In this document: one piece after another, positions 49,802 through 61,254 of the stretch
How positions within the stretch are numbered: position 1 is the stretch's first letter
Layout: each line of letters begins with the position of its first letter
DNA from: Paulinella micropora
Lineage: Eukaryota > Cercozoa > Imbricatea > Euglyphida > Paulinellidae
Reading direction: 5' to 3'
Length of the DNA: 64,000 bases
Assembly (NCBI GenBank): GCA_019918135.1
Contig: WBZZ01003799.1
Coordinates: forward strand, 380,001-444,000
Made by a program: the position numbers and the translations under genes
Notes under the pieces: generated by a model
What the model was told of the DNA's origin: nothing
Seen by the model: only the letters and a program-made list of their open reading frames with translations
Database searches by the model: none

Positions 49802-50855
49802 TTCGTCCTCGTTCCTGTACTATTTCAATCCCTTTGAACTCCCTTGCAACTCCTAGCCGTTTTAGGGGGAAATGCTTCTCCAAAGCACTTGCAAAATCTT
49901 CATACGCGTTCATGCTAGGCGTCGTAAAGATTAAGTCGTCTACATGAAAAATCCCCACTATGGCTTCTCTTATGGGCTTGTCATTCTCAACAAACATACA
50001 GAGGTCTGAGTCTAAATGCCTAAAGCCAAGCTCCTTTAATTTCGGGGCTAATATCTCATACCATCTACGGCCTGCTTGCGGCGCGCCATACAAAGCACCA
50101 TCAATACGCAAAATCATCCCCTCATGCCCCTCTCTGTCTAACTCATAAGGAGCATATGCAAACACAGGGTCATGCATTCGCGCATGTAGGTAGGCATTCT
50201 TAAAATTAACACCATACAGCTTATGGCCATGCCAAGCAGCAAGGTTTGCAAGCATTAGCAGTGAGCGATGCGAGGCACAAGGAACAAACAACTGGTCAGG
50301 GTTAAAACTAACTCCTGGCTCTAACATGTCTCCCCTCAAAGCTAGTCTAGACTTAACAAACATCCTATTCTTCTCGTCTATCTTCACTTTATGAACCCAT
50401 GTGAGCCTAACTATCTTGCTAACTCCAGCCTTTTTGGCTTCACTATAGTTAACCCAAGTGTATGTCTTAAAGTCTTTAAGAGACTGTATCTCCTTCTTCA
50501 TGCATTCTTGCAAATCTTTCGCTGTCATACCCTGCTCTGCTATCTCTTTCGGCACACGAATGTTAAGATAAAGCAAAAGCTCATTCGGCTCATTCATGCA
50601 TCTTTCATGACATAACATAGCACTCTCCAACTCTCCGGCAGGCAATACGGACTCTACATCACTTACCCTGTACTTGCTGATCTCTGAATCTAGCATCTTC
50701 TTTAGTTTGTCTTCAAACCGTACAAAGTGAGATAGCTTAGGTTGTTTTCTAACTTTTAACATGTCTTTGGGGCACATTTCTGCTTCACTATTCCTATGCG
50801 TACTTTGCCCTCCCATCCTTCTCCATAAGTCTTCTCCGCCCACTCCTCTCCCCAC
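49779..50855 (-). CDS. Copia reverse transcriptase segment
   Basis: Contains RLTWVHKVKIDEKNRMFVKS, RLALRGDMLEPGVSFNPDQL, KLYGVNFKNAYLHARMH, ILRIDGALYGAPQAGRRWYE and IVGIFHVDDLIFTTPS. The palm VDD pair is present. The first catalytic position, usually Asp in a DVKNAFLHG-type block, is Asn here (VNFKNAYLHA), which would disable polymerisation. Confidence 0.8.
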   Translation of the reverse strand: MGRGVGGEDLWRRMGGQSTHRNSEAEMCPKDMLKVRKQPKLSHFVRFEDKLKKMLDSEISKYRVSDVESVLPAGELESAMLCHERCMNEPNELLLYLNIRVPKEIAEQGMTAKDLQECMKKEIQSLKDFKTYTWVNYSEAKKAGVSKIVRLTWVHKVKIDEKNRMFVKSRLALRGDMLEPGVSFNPDQLFVPCASHRSLLMLANLAAWHGHKLYGVNFKNAYLHARMHDPVFAYAPYELDREGHEGMILRIDGALYGAPQAGRRWYEILAPKLKELGFRHLDSDLCMFVENDKPIREAIVGIFHVDDLIFTTPSMNAYEDFASALEKHFPLKRLGVAREFKGIEIVQERGRIVLHQRK

Positions 50856-52351
50856 TCTCTTGCAGGGACTCTCACTCTCACTCCCTCTAGTTCCTGAACC
50901 TCAACTACCTTTCGTTCTCGTTTTAGTTCAGTATGCGGTCGTGATTGTGGTTGTTGTGCTTGTCGTCTTGCTCTCTTTCCTTCGTGAACTATGTTACCTT
51001 CTGTGATCTTATCACTTTGCTCCCATGTTCTTCCTTTACTAGGCTGCTCACTCTCTTCGTATGCTCTTCTCTCGTGTTGTGTCTGTGGATCAGATGCATC
51101 TGTGAGTGCGTGTGCGTGTCCTAGTCCTGTGTTGGTTGTCTGTGGGGTTGTGTCGGTGGGATGGGGTGCAGCTGTCGATGTTGTGTCGATGTCCTGTGTA
51201 GAGAAGCTATATTGTGTTGGTGTGTGATTTTGATCTAAGCTGTCTCCCCCTGTGTCCCCTCCATATTCCCCCTGCTCTTGTTGAATGTCTGACTGACTAA
51301 CATCATCGACATGGTCATATGAGTCGTCATCGTCATGAGTCTGTGTCGTGTCCTTTTGTGTGTGGGTGGTTGTGGCTGTGGTGGTGGAGGTTGTGGTATG
51401 TGTCTGTTCGACATCGACATCCTTACTCTCACTCTCCCCCTCAGCTACATCCTCATCCCACTCTACTGTCCTATCTGGGTGTGCTTCCTTACCTATCATG
51501 TACGGATTAAACCGCACGTTTCTAACTCCTCCTATCACCTTCCCACCGTCCCACACTCTGTATAATTCCCTAAACAAGTCATACCCTACTAGCATGACCT
51601 TCTTTCCTCTAAACTGACCTTTTCTACCTTTACCTGTGTACATAACTCCCATGCATCCTATTGGTCTGAGGTGGGTTAGGAAAGGTTTTCTGCCTAAAAG
51701 CTGCTTATTTGGGGAAATCCCTTTTCTTGGCCCATGAGTGGCGGGCAAGATGTTGTGGAGGGTGGTGGCAGAATGTTCCATTTCTGCCCAAAATGAAATG
51801 GGCAGATGGGCATGATACTGCATAGCCCTTGCGGCTCCTGCCGTTATATCATTGGCTTTCTCAGCTATGGGGTTTCCATCCTTGTCCCCTGATGCTGAGG
51901 TCTTCCATATAAACTGCCTCGGCTTCCACCACTCAATCACTTCTTTCGGGATGTCAAACTCCTGATCACACCTTATCTCTCTGACTCTATTTCCTGTCTG
52001 TCTCTCGTAAAATGCTACCGCCTGCTTAATGCAGTCAATAAATTCGTTCTTATGCGAAAAATAATAATCTTTAATAAACAACGAGTAATCATCCGTAACC
52101 GAAAATTTATGTCTCTTCCCGTGTATTGAACGTGCTGACCACGTCCCGGTGTCTATGTGCAGTACTACTCCTGGCTTACTAGCTCTCTCTATCCTATTGA
52201 CCTTAAACCTAGGCAACTGCTTCGCCTTACCTATCATGCAGGCTTCACAGTACTCTACTTTCTTCTCGTCTCGTACTAGCTTTATGCCCAATGCATTCGC
52301 CAGAGCTCTCATCTTCTTAACGCTATAGTGTCCACAAGCATAGTGGAACAA
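50756..52351 (-). CDS. Copia pre-integrase and integrase segment
   Basis: A 531-residue frame with HYACGHYSVKKMRALANALG and YCEACMIGKAKQLP (HHCC), then VVLHIDTGTWSARS, REIRCDQEFDIPKEVIEWW and KDGNPIAEKANDITAG, giving the D, D and E of the integrase core. The C-terminal half is a Thr/Asp/Gln-rich linker to the RT (TTTSTTTATTTHTQKDTTQT and similar). Overlaps the RT segment by 100 nt in a different frame. Confidence 0.8.
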   Translation of the reverse strand: MFHYACGHYSVKKMRALANALGIKLVRDEKKVEYCEACMIGKAKQLPRFKVNRIERASKPGVVLHIDTGTWSARSIHGKRHKFSVTDDYSLFIKDYYFSHKNEFIDCIKQAVAFYERQTGNRVREIRCDQEFDIPKEVIEWWKPRQFIWKTSASGDKDGNPIAEKANDITAGAARAMQYHAHLPISFWAEMEHSATTLHNILPATHGPRKGISPNKQLLGRKPFLTHLRPIGCMGVMYTGKGRKGQFRGKKVMLVGYDLFRELYRVWDGGKVIGGVRNVRFNPYMIGKEAHPDRTVEWDEDVAEGESESKDVDVEQTHTTTSTTTATTTHTQKDTTQTHDDDDSYDHVDDVSQSDIQQEQGEYGGDTGGDSLDQNHTPTQYSFSTQDIDTTSTAAPHPTDTTPQTTNTGLGHAHALTDASDPQTQHERRAYEESEQPSKGRTWEQSDKITEGNIVHEGKRARRQAQQPQSRPHTELKRERKVVEVQELEGVRVRVPAREWGEEWAEKTYGEGWEGKVRIGIVKQKCAPKTC

Positions 52352-52442
52352 TTCTATATCTGCCTTCCTGATTGAACCTGGCTTGCGGGAATAAGACGCA
52401 TACAGCGTTACCTCCCCCGTTTTGCCTTCTGACTGTCTACAC

Positions 52443-52444
52443 TC

Positions 52445-52500
<56 letters not shown>
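52443..52500. repeat. (CT)n microsatellite inside the copia element
   Basis: Almost pure CT run between the integrase and protease segments. Confidence 0.95.
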
Positions 52501-52503
<3 letters not shown>

Positions 52504-52654
52504 GGTTTCCCTCCCCTTTTACCCCACTACCTCTCTACTTTGCTTGTGTGGAGGCTCGTAACAGTCGTTGATGTCTAATGGAGTGTCAAACTCGTCATCC
52601 CACCTGTAAAGGAGGGTTGACATGAGTCTGCCTCTTACTAGCACGTCTCTCTCC

Positions 52655-53005
52655 TCAATCCTTACGGGGTGTTTTAGAATAAGTAACTGTCCATTCTGAT
52701 GAACAACAGACCGATGATGGATGTGTCACATCCATCCTGCCGGTCGACGCAATATTCACTGGTAACCTAGTGTCAAGTAGCATAGGCCTTGACACCGTAA
52801 CCGGTTTACCGTGTCCGTTGATGCGTGTTACCCTTGCTGTCCCCTCCTGCCCTATCTCGCACTCTCCGTTACCTGTTACTAGCTTAATAGGGGGTACTGA
52901 CTTGATATCATGTAATATTTCGGGATTGCAGGCTATGTCCCTAGAAGACCCACTGTCCTGTACTATCGTGTTTTTCCTATCTCGCCCACCTTCCCCATCT
53001 AACAT
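52655..53005 (-). CDS. Copia aspartic protease segment
   Basis: Contains KNTIVQDSGSSRDIACNPEI with the DSGSS active-site motif. It is overlapped by the end of the Gag frame, so expression would need a shift or the frames are decayed. Confidence 0.65.
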   Translation of the reverse strand: MLDGEGGRDRKNTIVQDSGSSRDIACNPEILHDIKSVPPIKLVTGNGECEIGQEGTARVTRINGHGKPVTVSRPMLLDTRLPVNIASTGRMDVTHPSSVCCSSEWTVTYSKTPRKD

Positions 53006-55735
53006 TAATGCTTAGTTCTGTCTGCTGTCTTTTTGATGGTGTTGGTGGCTGAGCGGTGTGTGTGTCTTGGGTTTGTGTTGGTGGGGATAATGTCGTGCTA
53101 ACTGCGTGTGCAATATACACTCCCTCTATTGCTCTTACCACATCTGTCAAGAACTCGTCTAGCACTAACTTCCCCTCACTCACTCTCTTCACCTCACCAT
53201 TGCTTTCTCTGATGCATGTTGTGGTGAGTTGTTGAGCGAGCTGTGCTATGTCTTTGAACGTAATGATGGATGGTGTGTTGGTGTATGGCTGAGCTTGTGG
53301 TGTTGGACCCGGTTGTGGTGTTGAGGTTGCAGCAGTGCCTCCCCGCCGTTCCCTCTTGGACTCCCCGGTCCCTGCAACAACACCGGGCAGTCCGGCAGAT
53401 GCAGGACTCCCACTCACATCGTGAGTCTCCTTCTTATGCTTCTGTATGTATTTCCGAACATTCCCTTTTCGCGTGAATTGCAGATATTCCGTGTCAATGT
53501 CAGAATCATTCATACATGCTGCCATGACATCATCATGTCTTATTTCATCTGAAAATCGGGAATCATTGTCAGGATCATACTCATCTATCTCTTCCTCATC
53601 TTCTTCCTCATCGCCTCCCTCACTCTGTCTTGGCGTGTCGCATGTGCGTGCTTGTGGTGTGGTGTGAGGTGTCGATGTGGTGGATGTGGGTGTTTGCGGT
53701 GCTGTTCCCTGGACCTGACTCCCCCTCACTTCCCCTCTCGCCTTATTCTTCTCCCTCTCTCTTACCCTCTGTGGAGATTGTTCAGTGAAAGTGGTAGTGA
53801 GATTGTGTGGTATCACTAACCCTCTCGCTTTCGCACCAGCTATTAAACCTCTCTCGTCTGGATAATAAGGTGATTTGGGGGGTCGGAGGTTGGGGCTGAC
53901 AGATAGATCAAGTAAAGAGTACTCTGGGTCCTGATTTTTAGCGTGATATCCGCAGTATTCCCCAAAAACCATACGTGAAGCTTGCAGGGCATTAGGCCCT
54001 TTCTTATCAAGCGAAATCTGACGAGGGGTATTCCTTTTGTTTTTCGCATGACACTTCAGAGAACGGGGCCTCTCTCTGCTATAGCTAGCTAGACTGAGTG
54101 GAGGGGTTGAGGTGTCAGACGCTTGATGCTTTGGGGGTGCTTGGGTATGTTTGTGGCCTGAGGTTTTAGTAGTTTTGTTTAGTGAGGGTAGAGGGGCTAA
54201 ACTGGGGTTAGGACTCCTAACTCTCTTACGTTCTGCCTGTGGGGAACGAACACCTGGCTCAGTCTGGGGTTCCCCAGACTCGACGTTCTCCCTTTGGGCC
54301 CCACTTTGTTGAACACCTGGCACAGACTGGGGTTCCCCAGCCTCGGCATTCCCTCTCCCTAATGTTTCAGGCTCCTCTTCGTCGTCATTTTCTCCTGACT
54401 CACTTCCCCCCATAATAATGAGTAATGTGTCTTCGTCTGACTCTTCTTCCTCCTCTCTCAGTAGAGCTATATCCTTCTTAGGCTTGTTCTTCTTGTTGTG
54501 TGTCTTTCCCTTTCTCTTACCCTTCTTTTGCTTGAGTTTATCATCTCTCTCTTGATTTTGTTTCTCTGCCTTAGTGTCCGGGCAATACTTCTTCGTATGA
54601 CCTTTCTTGTCACACGCGAAACACGTAACTTTCAGCCACCATTCCTCCTTCTTCTTAAGCTTTCTGTACTTGCCCTTACCCCCATCCCCTTCATCTTCCT
54701 GATCATCTAGCATGAGGTTTGTCTCCTTCTTCAGCTGCCTCGTGCTCTTGTTCACTCTCTCTCTCTCTCTCTCTTCTCTTTTTCCTTCCGCTTGTCCTTT
54801 CTCCACAATGCACATATGTCTCTCGCACTATCGACTAAGTCGTCAAATTTGGGTCTTAGGTTAGGTGGTAGGTTGTAGTGAAGTGCTTTGAAACTCTCTC
54901 CATATGCGGGGTGTCTTGCGAGCTTAGCAAGCAGGCTTCTTATAAGGTCATCCTCATCAAATGGGTGTGTTCTATGACTCTCAACCTCTCCTTTCATGGC
55001 GATGTAGTAATTTAACCATGCATCCACATTCTGTCCGGGTTTGGGGTACATGTTCTCGAAAATTTGTGCTTTGATATTTTTGCTGACCCCGGAGATTGAA
55101 CCGAACTTTTCCCTAACTGCCTCTATTAGTTCTATCGGTCCTTTCACTGTTTTAGTGCGCAGATATCGAACAACACCATGGTGAGAAAAGGCAACAGACA
55201 GAATGAGTTGTAAAGTTCGCATGCGTTCATAATGCTTCTTCTCATTCTGTTTGCCTCTTACTCTCAATGTGTGAGCTCGTTTGGACTGTTTTCTTTTCTC
55301 TCGCTTCAGTCTCTTAGCTCTCTTATCTTTCCACTGCTTCTTCGGTTCTTCTGACATCCTTGCCCAATCTTTCGGTTTGCCTTCTGCGGTTGTCTTGCTG
55401 TCATCTTTCTTCGTTTTGGGTCTCTGTCTACCGCTGTCTGACTGGCTTCCTTCATCGTCTGTCTCGGAGTTAGGGGTGTCCTCTGATTCTGGCTATTCTG
55501 GCAATTCCCTTTCCTCTACTTCAATTGCTTTCGCAGGATCGTAGGGATATTTAACATTAGCTTTAGCTGGGTCTTGGAACGCCAGCCAGGCACTGATGCA
55601 CTTAGCATAGTTTTCTATCTTGTAACGGAAGTCGGAATAGTTCCGAGTGGTACCATCCAATGGCGGGATGCACTCTTGCTTTAAACACATAGTCTTCTCG
55701 GTTCCAAGGCTCATGACCTTTGAGAGACTCGCCAT
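52977..55735 (-). pseudogene. Copia Gag with CCHC zinc knuckle, in three segments
   Basis: Segments 55735-55493 (MASLSKVMSLGTEKTMCLKQ), 55357-54752 (KNIKAQIFENMYPKPGQNVD and the following helix-rich core, the UBN2-like Gag fold) and 54815-52977 (VTCFACDKKGHTKKYCPDTK, a CX2CX4HX4C knuckle, followed by a long acidic and Pro/Ser/Thr-rich tail). The ATG at 55735 lies inside the sequence shared by both LTRs; MSLGTEK at 55714 is an alternative start. The tail of about 500 residues after the knuckle is unusually long for copia Gag. Confidence 0.75.
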
Positions 55736-56052
55736 CGGGAACCTTTACATATCCCTTTCAGGATCATTCCGGGCTACTCTAGGAAGACCGTATCGCAGTA
55801 AGGAAACGCACTTTAATAACTCGTATAAGTAAGAGAACTGAACTAACCGCGGGAGAATCTGCCACGTCACACAGAAGCTGCAACGTTACAAAACTGACTA
55901 ACTTAGATGACCAAGTTACGTAGTTATAATTATGACTGGTGAATGATATATTAAGTACTTACAGTTAACATTGACATTATTGACTGTCTGTCCAATTGAC
56001 AAATCAACAATCCACGTAACGGTGATTAAAATTGAAATAGCTATGACAAACG
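55718..56052 (-). repeat. LTR of the copia element (5' LTR on the minus strand)
   Basis: Partner of 48215-48549. The Gag ATG is encoded at its inner edge. Confidence 0.85.
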
Positions 56053-56151
56053 GATAGTCATTTCCTAATGCACACACTAACGATGATATTATCATCAGTA
56101 AAAAGTAGTAACTGTTACTTTCTTAATATGATAGTTTTCAACCTGCTCAAA

Positions 56152-56154
<3 letters not shown>

Positions 56155-56186
<32 letters not shown>
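56155..56186. repeat. (TA)n microsatellite
   Basis: About 16 TA units. Confidence 0.95.
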
Positions 56187-56190
<4 letters not shown>

Positions 56191-56366
56191 TGTATAACCA
56201 TATCTTGACTAGATATATCTCATCTATACATCACTATGTATAGGGGTATAAGAAAAGGTTGCATATTTACGTATCTGCGCCTACACCTTTTTGCAATGAT
56301 ATAGCGTTCTAAGGTATTTTTTTCTTTTCTGTGACTCGTCCTCTCCTTCCTCTTTTTATTTGGATA

Positions 56367-56636
56367 TTACTGACGACATTCAAGAGAAAAAAAAATAATA
56401 GTTTTTCGATTTTGGTTGGAATTTTAATTTTGTGTCAGCTTTTCATTTTTGTGTCAAAAATTCAAAATTTCCAATTTAACTGTAACATTTCGCGAAAATT
56501 TACGATATTTTGCGGACGAATATAGCAGTTAATTTGAAAATTCAAATTTCCAACTAAAATGGAAATTCTAACTAAAATTAAAATTCCAACCAAAATCGAA
56601 AAAACTATTTTTTTTTCTCTTGAATGTCGTCAGTAA
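56367..56636. mobile_element. MITE with about 68-bp terminal inverted repeats and TA target duplication (Tc1/mariner type)
   Basis: Left end TTACTGACGACATTCAAGAG and its reverse complement at the right end, with similarity extending about 68 bp inward. TA flanks both ends (56365-56366, 56637-56638). The interior is AT-rich and non-coding. TA duplication is the mark of Tc1/mariner-superfamily insertion. Confidence 0.85.
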
Positions 56637-56639
56637 TAC

Positions 56640-57650
56640 TTACTGTTTTTGTTTTCGTGCCATCCTGACATAACGAATTATTTTTCCTAGAAAATCACTT
56701 TGCACAACTTCGTTTTTGTCTCATCCGCGAGCCAATATTCAACATTTCACACATCTTCTTTCTTGTTTTCCCTTTTTGTGTTCTCTATTCACTTCATCTT
56801 CTTTGTTTTCATGTATCTCCTTAGCTTCGTTTTAGTTTTATTTCATTTTCTTCGGTCGTAGGTCGCTGTGTATTTACTACATTTCTCGAAAATTTAAAGT
56901 GCACTAATCTCGTTCTATCTGTCAATGATGATACTAATTTTGTGTTATGCTATTTTCTTGTATATGTTTAATGTTTGTTTGTTACTTTTCAATGCATAGT
57001 CAGTCAACGTATGTAGCGTAGCAAATTCACATATGTACTTTAAAGTATATTACATGAAATAAAGCAAAATCAACTATTTCACATATGCCTCAGATAAAAA
57101 TTTTTTTTAGCTCACAACTGTAACTCTAAATAAATTTTTCTTAGCAAGTAAACGGCGATCTCCATCAAGTAAAAAAAAACTAAAAATACTCTTTATTTTG
57201 ACTCATAAAATTTAGATCCACTTAAGTGGATCGAGTAGACAGTACACTTAAGGGTTAATAGGAGAAAAACTAGGCCATCAATAAACAAATAATCTGTGAA
57301 TTTTTATAATAGATCTTAACAGAAAAAACATTAGTATATATTAATATTAATAAGTTTATATGTTCAATTTTGATATGATTAATATTAAGTGTGAAACATT
57401 CTTGTAAAAATATGATGCCATCAATAGCAGTGTTTGGTTTCCTGTCTTTAAGTTGCTACACATGGTAAGCTTTCATATTGATCTAAAACAGTAAGTACTT
57501 AATTTCCTTCTTAAAGCAGCTGAGCATTACTCTTCAGCGCTCCTCGACCCGGTGTCCTCTCTCCAACATGCTCAGGGCAGCAACATGTCGGATGGAAGCT
57601 GATCTGGAGCACCTGCCTTGTCGCAACAACTGTCACGCCTTTGGAGCCAT
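56640..57650. other. AT-rich intergenic DNA
   Basis: No gene or repeat recognised between the MITE and the 3' end of the PH-domain gene. Confidence 0.45.
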
Positions 57651-59475
57651 TCAACCATCACTTTCATTAAGGTCTGCCTTTTCAGGATCCTTGACGCCAG
57701 CTTGAGCCAGAAGCTTCCGCAATCGTTTCACTTCTTTTATCAAGACTTTTCTCTCAGCACGACAGAGGCCCAGCTGACGGGCAAGCTCCGACGCTGCACT
57801 CGAAGTAACGTCCATTTCTTTGTCAGGGGTACTTACTTCATCTATCCCGTCGATGACAGCTCTCTAAGCCACACTTACACTTTGACACGGCAAGTCTTCG
57901 AGTATGAAACCTGTGGACTCTGTGTCTTTTCCTGCACAACATGACATGGTGCGATAGATTTACTGACAACATGATGACCCGTGAGGTGAGTTTTCCTAAT
58001 TTTCGATCGAGCTCCTCATTTCTTTCTTCCAACATCCTTGACGCACGCGATGAGATAAGTGTACCATAATCACGATCAAGAAAAGAACCTGTAAGCTTCA
58101 CTGTCTTGCATAGCTTTTTCTAGTCAAACAGTAAGTCAGTCATCCTCTTGACATTAAAAGGGCACCAACCTTTCAGCTGCACCACTTGTCCCTCCAGCCC
58201 TTTGAACCTGCTTTCTAAATCTTGGGGGGAATGCCAAAAAGACAAGAGGCAAGACTTTAATGCTGTCAGCAGAAAACGTGCAAGGCGGACCGGCGATCTC
58301 TTTCCTGGATTCACTCTCGTCCAGCAACTTTTTCAACTCATCCACCTCTCCTTTCCATTTCTCCAGCTCGAGCTTGCTCTTCATACACAACACATCCCAT
58401 TTTTGTTGCACGCGCTGCAAAGACAAGACCGCTTGCGATCGCTTCTCTTCCATCTCAGCAGCTCTGAAATGACCACATCATTTTGATTGACGAACAATTT
58501 GACATAATTTACTTAATATATGCCAGATCCTTTTCAGCTTGAGCTTGTTGCTAAAGAACGACCAGGAAATTCAAAATAACCAAAGGCTACTTGCAGACCT
58601 TCTGTTGACGAAGGAGATGAAGCTGCAAACCAAGAACCAAATAAGGAAAGCGACACCAAAGAAAGTGCAACCTGCTGTTCCCGTTCGACCAGTTGTGAGT
58701 CGAAACGAGTAATCAAGACGTCCTTCCAGCGAATGTTTTGAGTCAGGGCAGCTTTCCAGTCTCCCTCTTCTGCTTTCTGTTGTAGAGGAATTAAAGTGAA
58801 ATGACCAAACACATAATGCTACCGCAGGAGGATCGACGTGTATACTAAGCTTGCGGTCCCCCGACGTGATGGCAAATATCTTGAGAAACAAGAACGCAAA
58901 CATGAAAACAAGCACGACATGTAGTCTCCAGACCTCACAGCCCTCTCTATACCTCCCGGTTGCCGCAAAAATAGCATCATTCAACACGAGAAGCCCAAGG
59001 CATTGAGGGGATTTGGTGTCCTCAAAGTAATATAGGACCTGAAGGCACAGGATGCGCAAGCAACCGTGTCTAGCAAGAGCTCTACCTGCTCTTTGAGGCG
59101 AAAATATCGCTTCTTCCATGTCTTCCAATGGGAGCCCTGCTTCCATAACCAACCCTCCTTGACCACAAACAAGTCTGCGAACAGCTCCCTCCGCCGTGAA
59201 GAAACCGCGACGTCCTGTCCGTCCTCCACGTCCTGTACGCTATCCTCGTCTTCGGTCGGCACGTGCTCTTGGTTACTACTGTCGTCATTCCCTTCCCACA
59301 GCCTAGAGAAACCGCACGTTGCTGACAAAACCCAGGACTTGCGCGGAGAGTACCCCGAGATCAAGGTCCCCACAGCACGGAGCTTGGAGCCATCCAACAT
59401 GCAATCCAACAGCCCTCGCAAATCAACCAACCTACAGCAGCTCATGCCAACACAGAAAATATTCAATTGTTTCAA
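57651..59475 (-). CDS. Host gene: PH domain followed by coiled-coil, at least eight exons with 46-60 nt introns
   Basis: Exon with VVKEGWLWKQGSHWKTWKKR and YFRLKEQ; 47-nt intron (donor GTAGAGCTC, acceptor TGCCTTCAG). Next VLYYFEDTKSPQCLGLLVLN; intron ending TTTCTCAAG. Next IFAITSGDRKLSIHVDPPA; 46-nt intron ending ACAACAG. Next KAEEGDWKAALTQNIRWKDV, completing the PH domain with its W-containing C-terminal helix. Further short exons give LHLLRQQK, EMEEKRSQAVLSLQRVQQKW, LESRFKGLEGQVVQLK, FLDRDYGTLISSRASRMLEE and finally ELARQLGLCRAERKVLIKEV...DLNESDG with TGA at 57651-57653. PH domains bind phosphoinositides, so a membrane-associated scaffold is likely. The exact first exon and start codon are uncertain. 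Confidence 0.75.
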
Positions 59476-59744
59476 ATTTCAGAGGTAAATGGTTCCTTCA
59501 GCATGGCATTCGTGGTTTCCTGGTTTTTCTTCTTCCTATTGTTCTCTCCTTCCTTCTGCATCTTCAGCATGGCTTTGCCGCCTGAAGAGACATTAGTGAC
59601 TGGGTAATATGTCTACAAAGCTGCGGGTACGACCGACGAAGAAAGATTTATTTTGAAAGAAAATGTTTAATAGTCTTCATTTATCATTTTGACGAGTAGA
59701 TGATAAATCAAGACTTAAAGTTTAAAAAAAAATAAATTTAAAAA

Positions 59745-59775
<31 letters not shown>

Positions 59776-59890
59776 CAAACACACACAGACATGATTAGCG
59801 CAACTTATGGTAGTAGTAGTAGTAGTAGTGGTAGTAGTGGTAGTAGCAGTAGTAGCAGTAGTGTAATAATAACAATAATAATAATAATAA
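59476..59890. other. Non-coding interval with A-run, (CA)n and (GTA)n
   Basis: Poly-A around 59724-59760, CA run 59761-59790, then a GTA/GCA trinucleotide run 59806-59862. No gene. Confidence 0.6.
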
Positions 59891-59891
59891 T

Positions 59892-59985
59892 AGACTTATC
59901 AGTCAATTAGCCTTTGATCCTGTCGGACATGTGCCTCCGTTGGTAGCACGGGGCCGTTCGGTGACGCGGCTCCGCTCCAAAGAAT
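59892..59985 (-). mobile_element. LINE 3'-end fragment (family C), copy 1
   Basis: About 94 bp matching the last bases of the LINE at 38083-38180, with the ATT tail. The 5' truncation is at CTTTGGAGCGGAGCC. Confidence 0.8.
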
Positions 59986-60007
59986 AATAATAATAATAAT
60001 AATAATA

Positions 60008-60239
60008 GTGCTTCTCTGTCAATGGCTGATGAAAATCTGCACATGCGCCTCCATCGTCTCACCCGTGAGGGGAGTACGAAGAATTGACGATAGGCTCTAA
60101 TGACACCCCCGCAAGGGCAGTTCCAACACTTCCAGACGGACCGGTATGTTCAATGAAAATACTGGTGGCACCGACGGGAATCGAACTGGCGACAGGGCCC
60201 AGATGGTAGAACTTGACCACTGGGCTATCACGGTGTCCA
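60008..60239 (-). mobile_element. tRNA-derived SINE, copy 4
   Basis: Full-length; A and B boxes and conserved 3' end present. Confidence 0.85.
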
Positions 60240-60307
60240 TAATAATAATAATGATAATAATAATAATGGTAATAATAATAATGGTAATAATAATAATAAT
60301 AATAGTA

Positions 60308-60407
60308 ATAGACTTATCAGTCAATTGGCCTTTGATCCTGTCGGACATGTACCTCCATTGGTAGCACGGGGCCGTTCGGTGACGCGGCTCCGCTCCAAAG
60401 ACTCGAA
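60308..60407 (-). mobile_element. LINE 3'-end fragment (family C), copy 2
   Basis: Same fragment as at 59892, truncated only about 6 bases further upstream. Confidence 0.8.
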
Positions 60408-60461
60408 TAATAGTAGTAATAGTAATAATAGTAATAATAATAGTAATAATAGTAATAATAG

Positions 60462-60506
<45 letters not shown>

Positions 60507-60517
60507 TAGTAATAATA

Positions 60518-60785
60518 GTGCTTCTCTGTCAATGGCTGATGCATTTCTGCACATGCGCCTCCATCGTCTCACCCGTGAGGGAAGTACGAAGAATTGACGA
60601 TAAGCTCTAATGACACCCCCGCAAGGGCAGTTCCAACACTTCCAGACGGGCCGGTATGTTCAATGAAAATACTAGTCCAGAAATAAACCTGTATGTTCAA
60701 TGAAAATACTGGTGGCACCGACGGGAATCGAACTGGCGACAGGGCCCAGATGGTAGAACTTGACCACTGGGCTATCACGGTGTCC
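60518..60785 (-). mobile_element. tRNA-derived SINE, copy 5
   Basis: Two GTATTTTCATTGAACATAC units, one separated by a TTTATTTCTGGAC spacer; otherwise full-length. Confidence 0.85.
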
Positions 60786-60788
60786 ATA

Positions 60789-60819
<31 letters not shown>

Positions 60820-60821
60820 TA

Positions 60822-61076
60822 GTGCTTCTCTGTCAATGGCTGATGCATTTCTGCACATGCGCCTCCATCGTCTCACCCGTGAGGGGAGTACGAAGAATTG
60901 ACGATAAGCTCTAATGACACCCCCGCAAGGGCAGTTCCAACACTTCCAGACGGGCCGGTATGTTCAATGAAAATACTGGTCCAGAAATAGACCGGTATGT
61001 TCAATGAAAATACTGGTGGCACCGACGGGAATCGAACTGGCGACAGGGCCCAGATGGTAGAACTTGACCACTGGGC

Positions 61077-61077
<1 letters not shown>
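60822..61077 (-). mobile_element. tRNA-derived SINE, copy 6 (head truncated)
   Basis: Ends on the plus strand at CCACTGGGC, inside the A box, then runs into AAT repeats, so the first bases of the tRNA head are lost. Confidence 0.8.
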
Positions 61078-61114
<37 letters not shown>

Positions 61115-61254
61115 TAATGATAATGATAATAATAATGATAATAACCAGGGGCTGCGCCAACACCTGAAAGGATGGTTTGCGGTGCGCTTCGCCCCCGCCC
61201 CCCCCACCCCACTCCCCCTTCCTCTTCCCAAGGTCGCTTTTCCTCTCATTCTCA

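Larger units (their letters stand above)
48215..56052 (-). mobile_element. Ty1/copia LTR retrotransposon, about 7.8 kb
   Basis: Two direct 335-bp LTRs enclose, on the minus strand, Gag (55735 to 52977), protease, integrase, RT and RNase H in copia order. Several frame changes are present, so it is probably not autonomous now. Similar LTRs suggest a fairly recent insertion. I see no clear target duplication. Confidence 0.85.
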
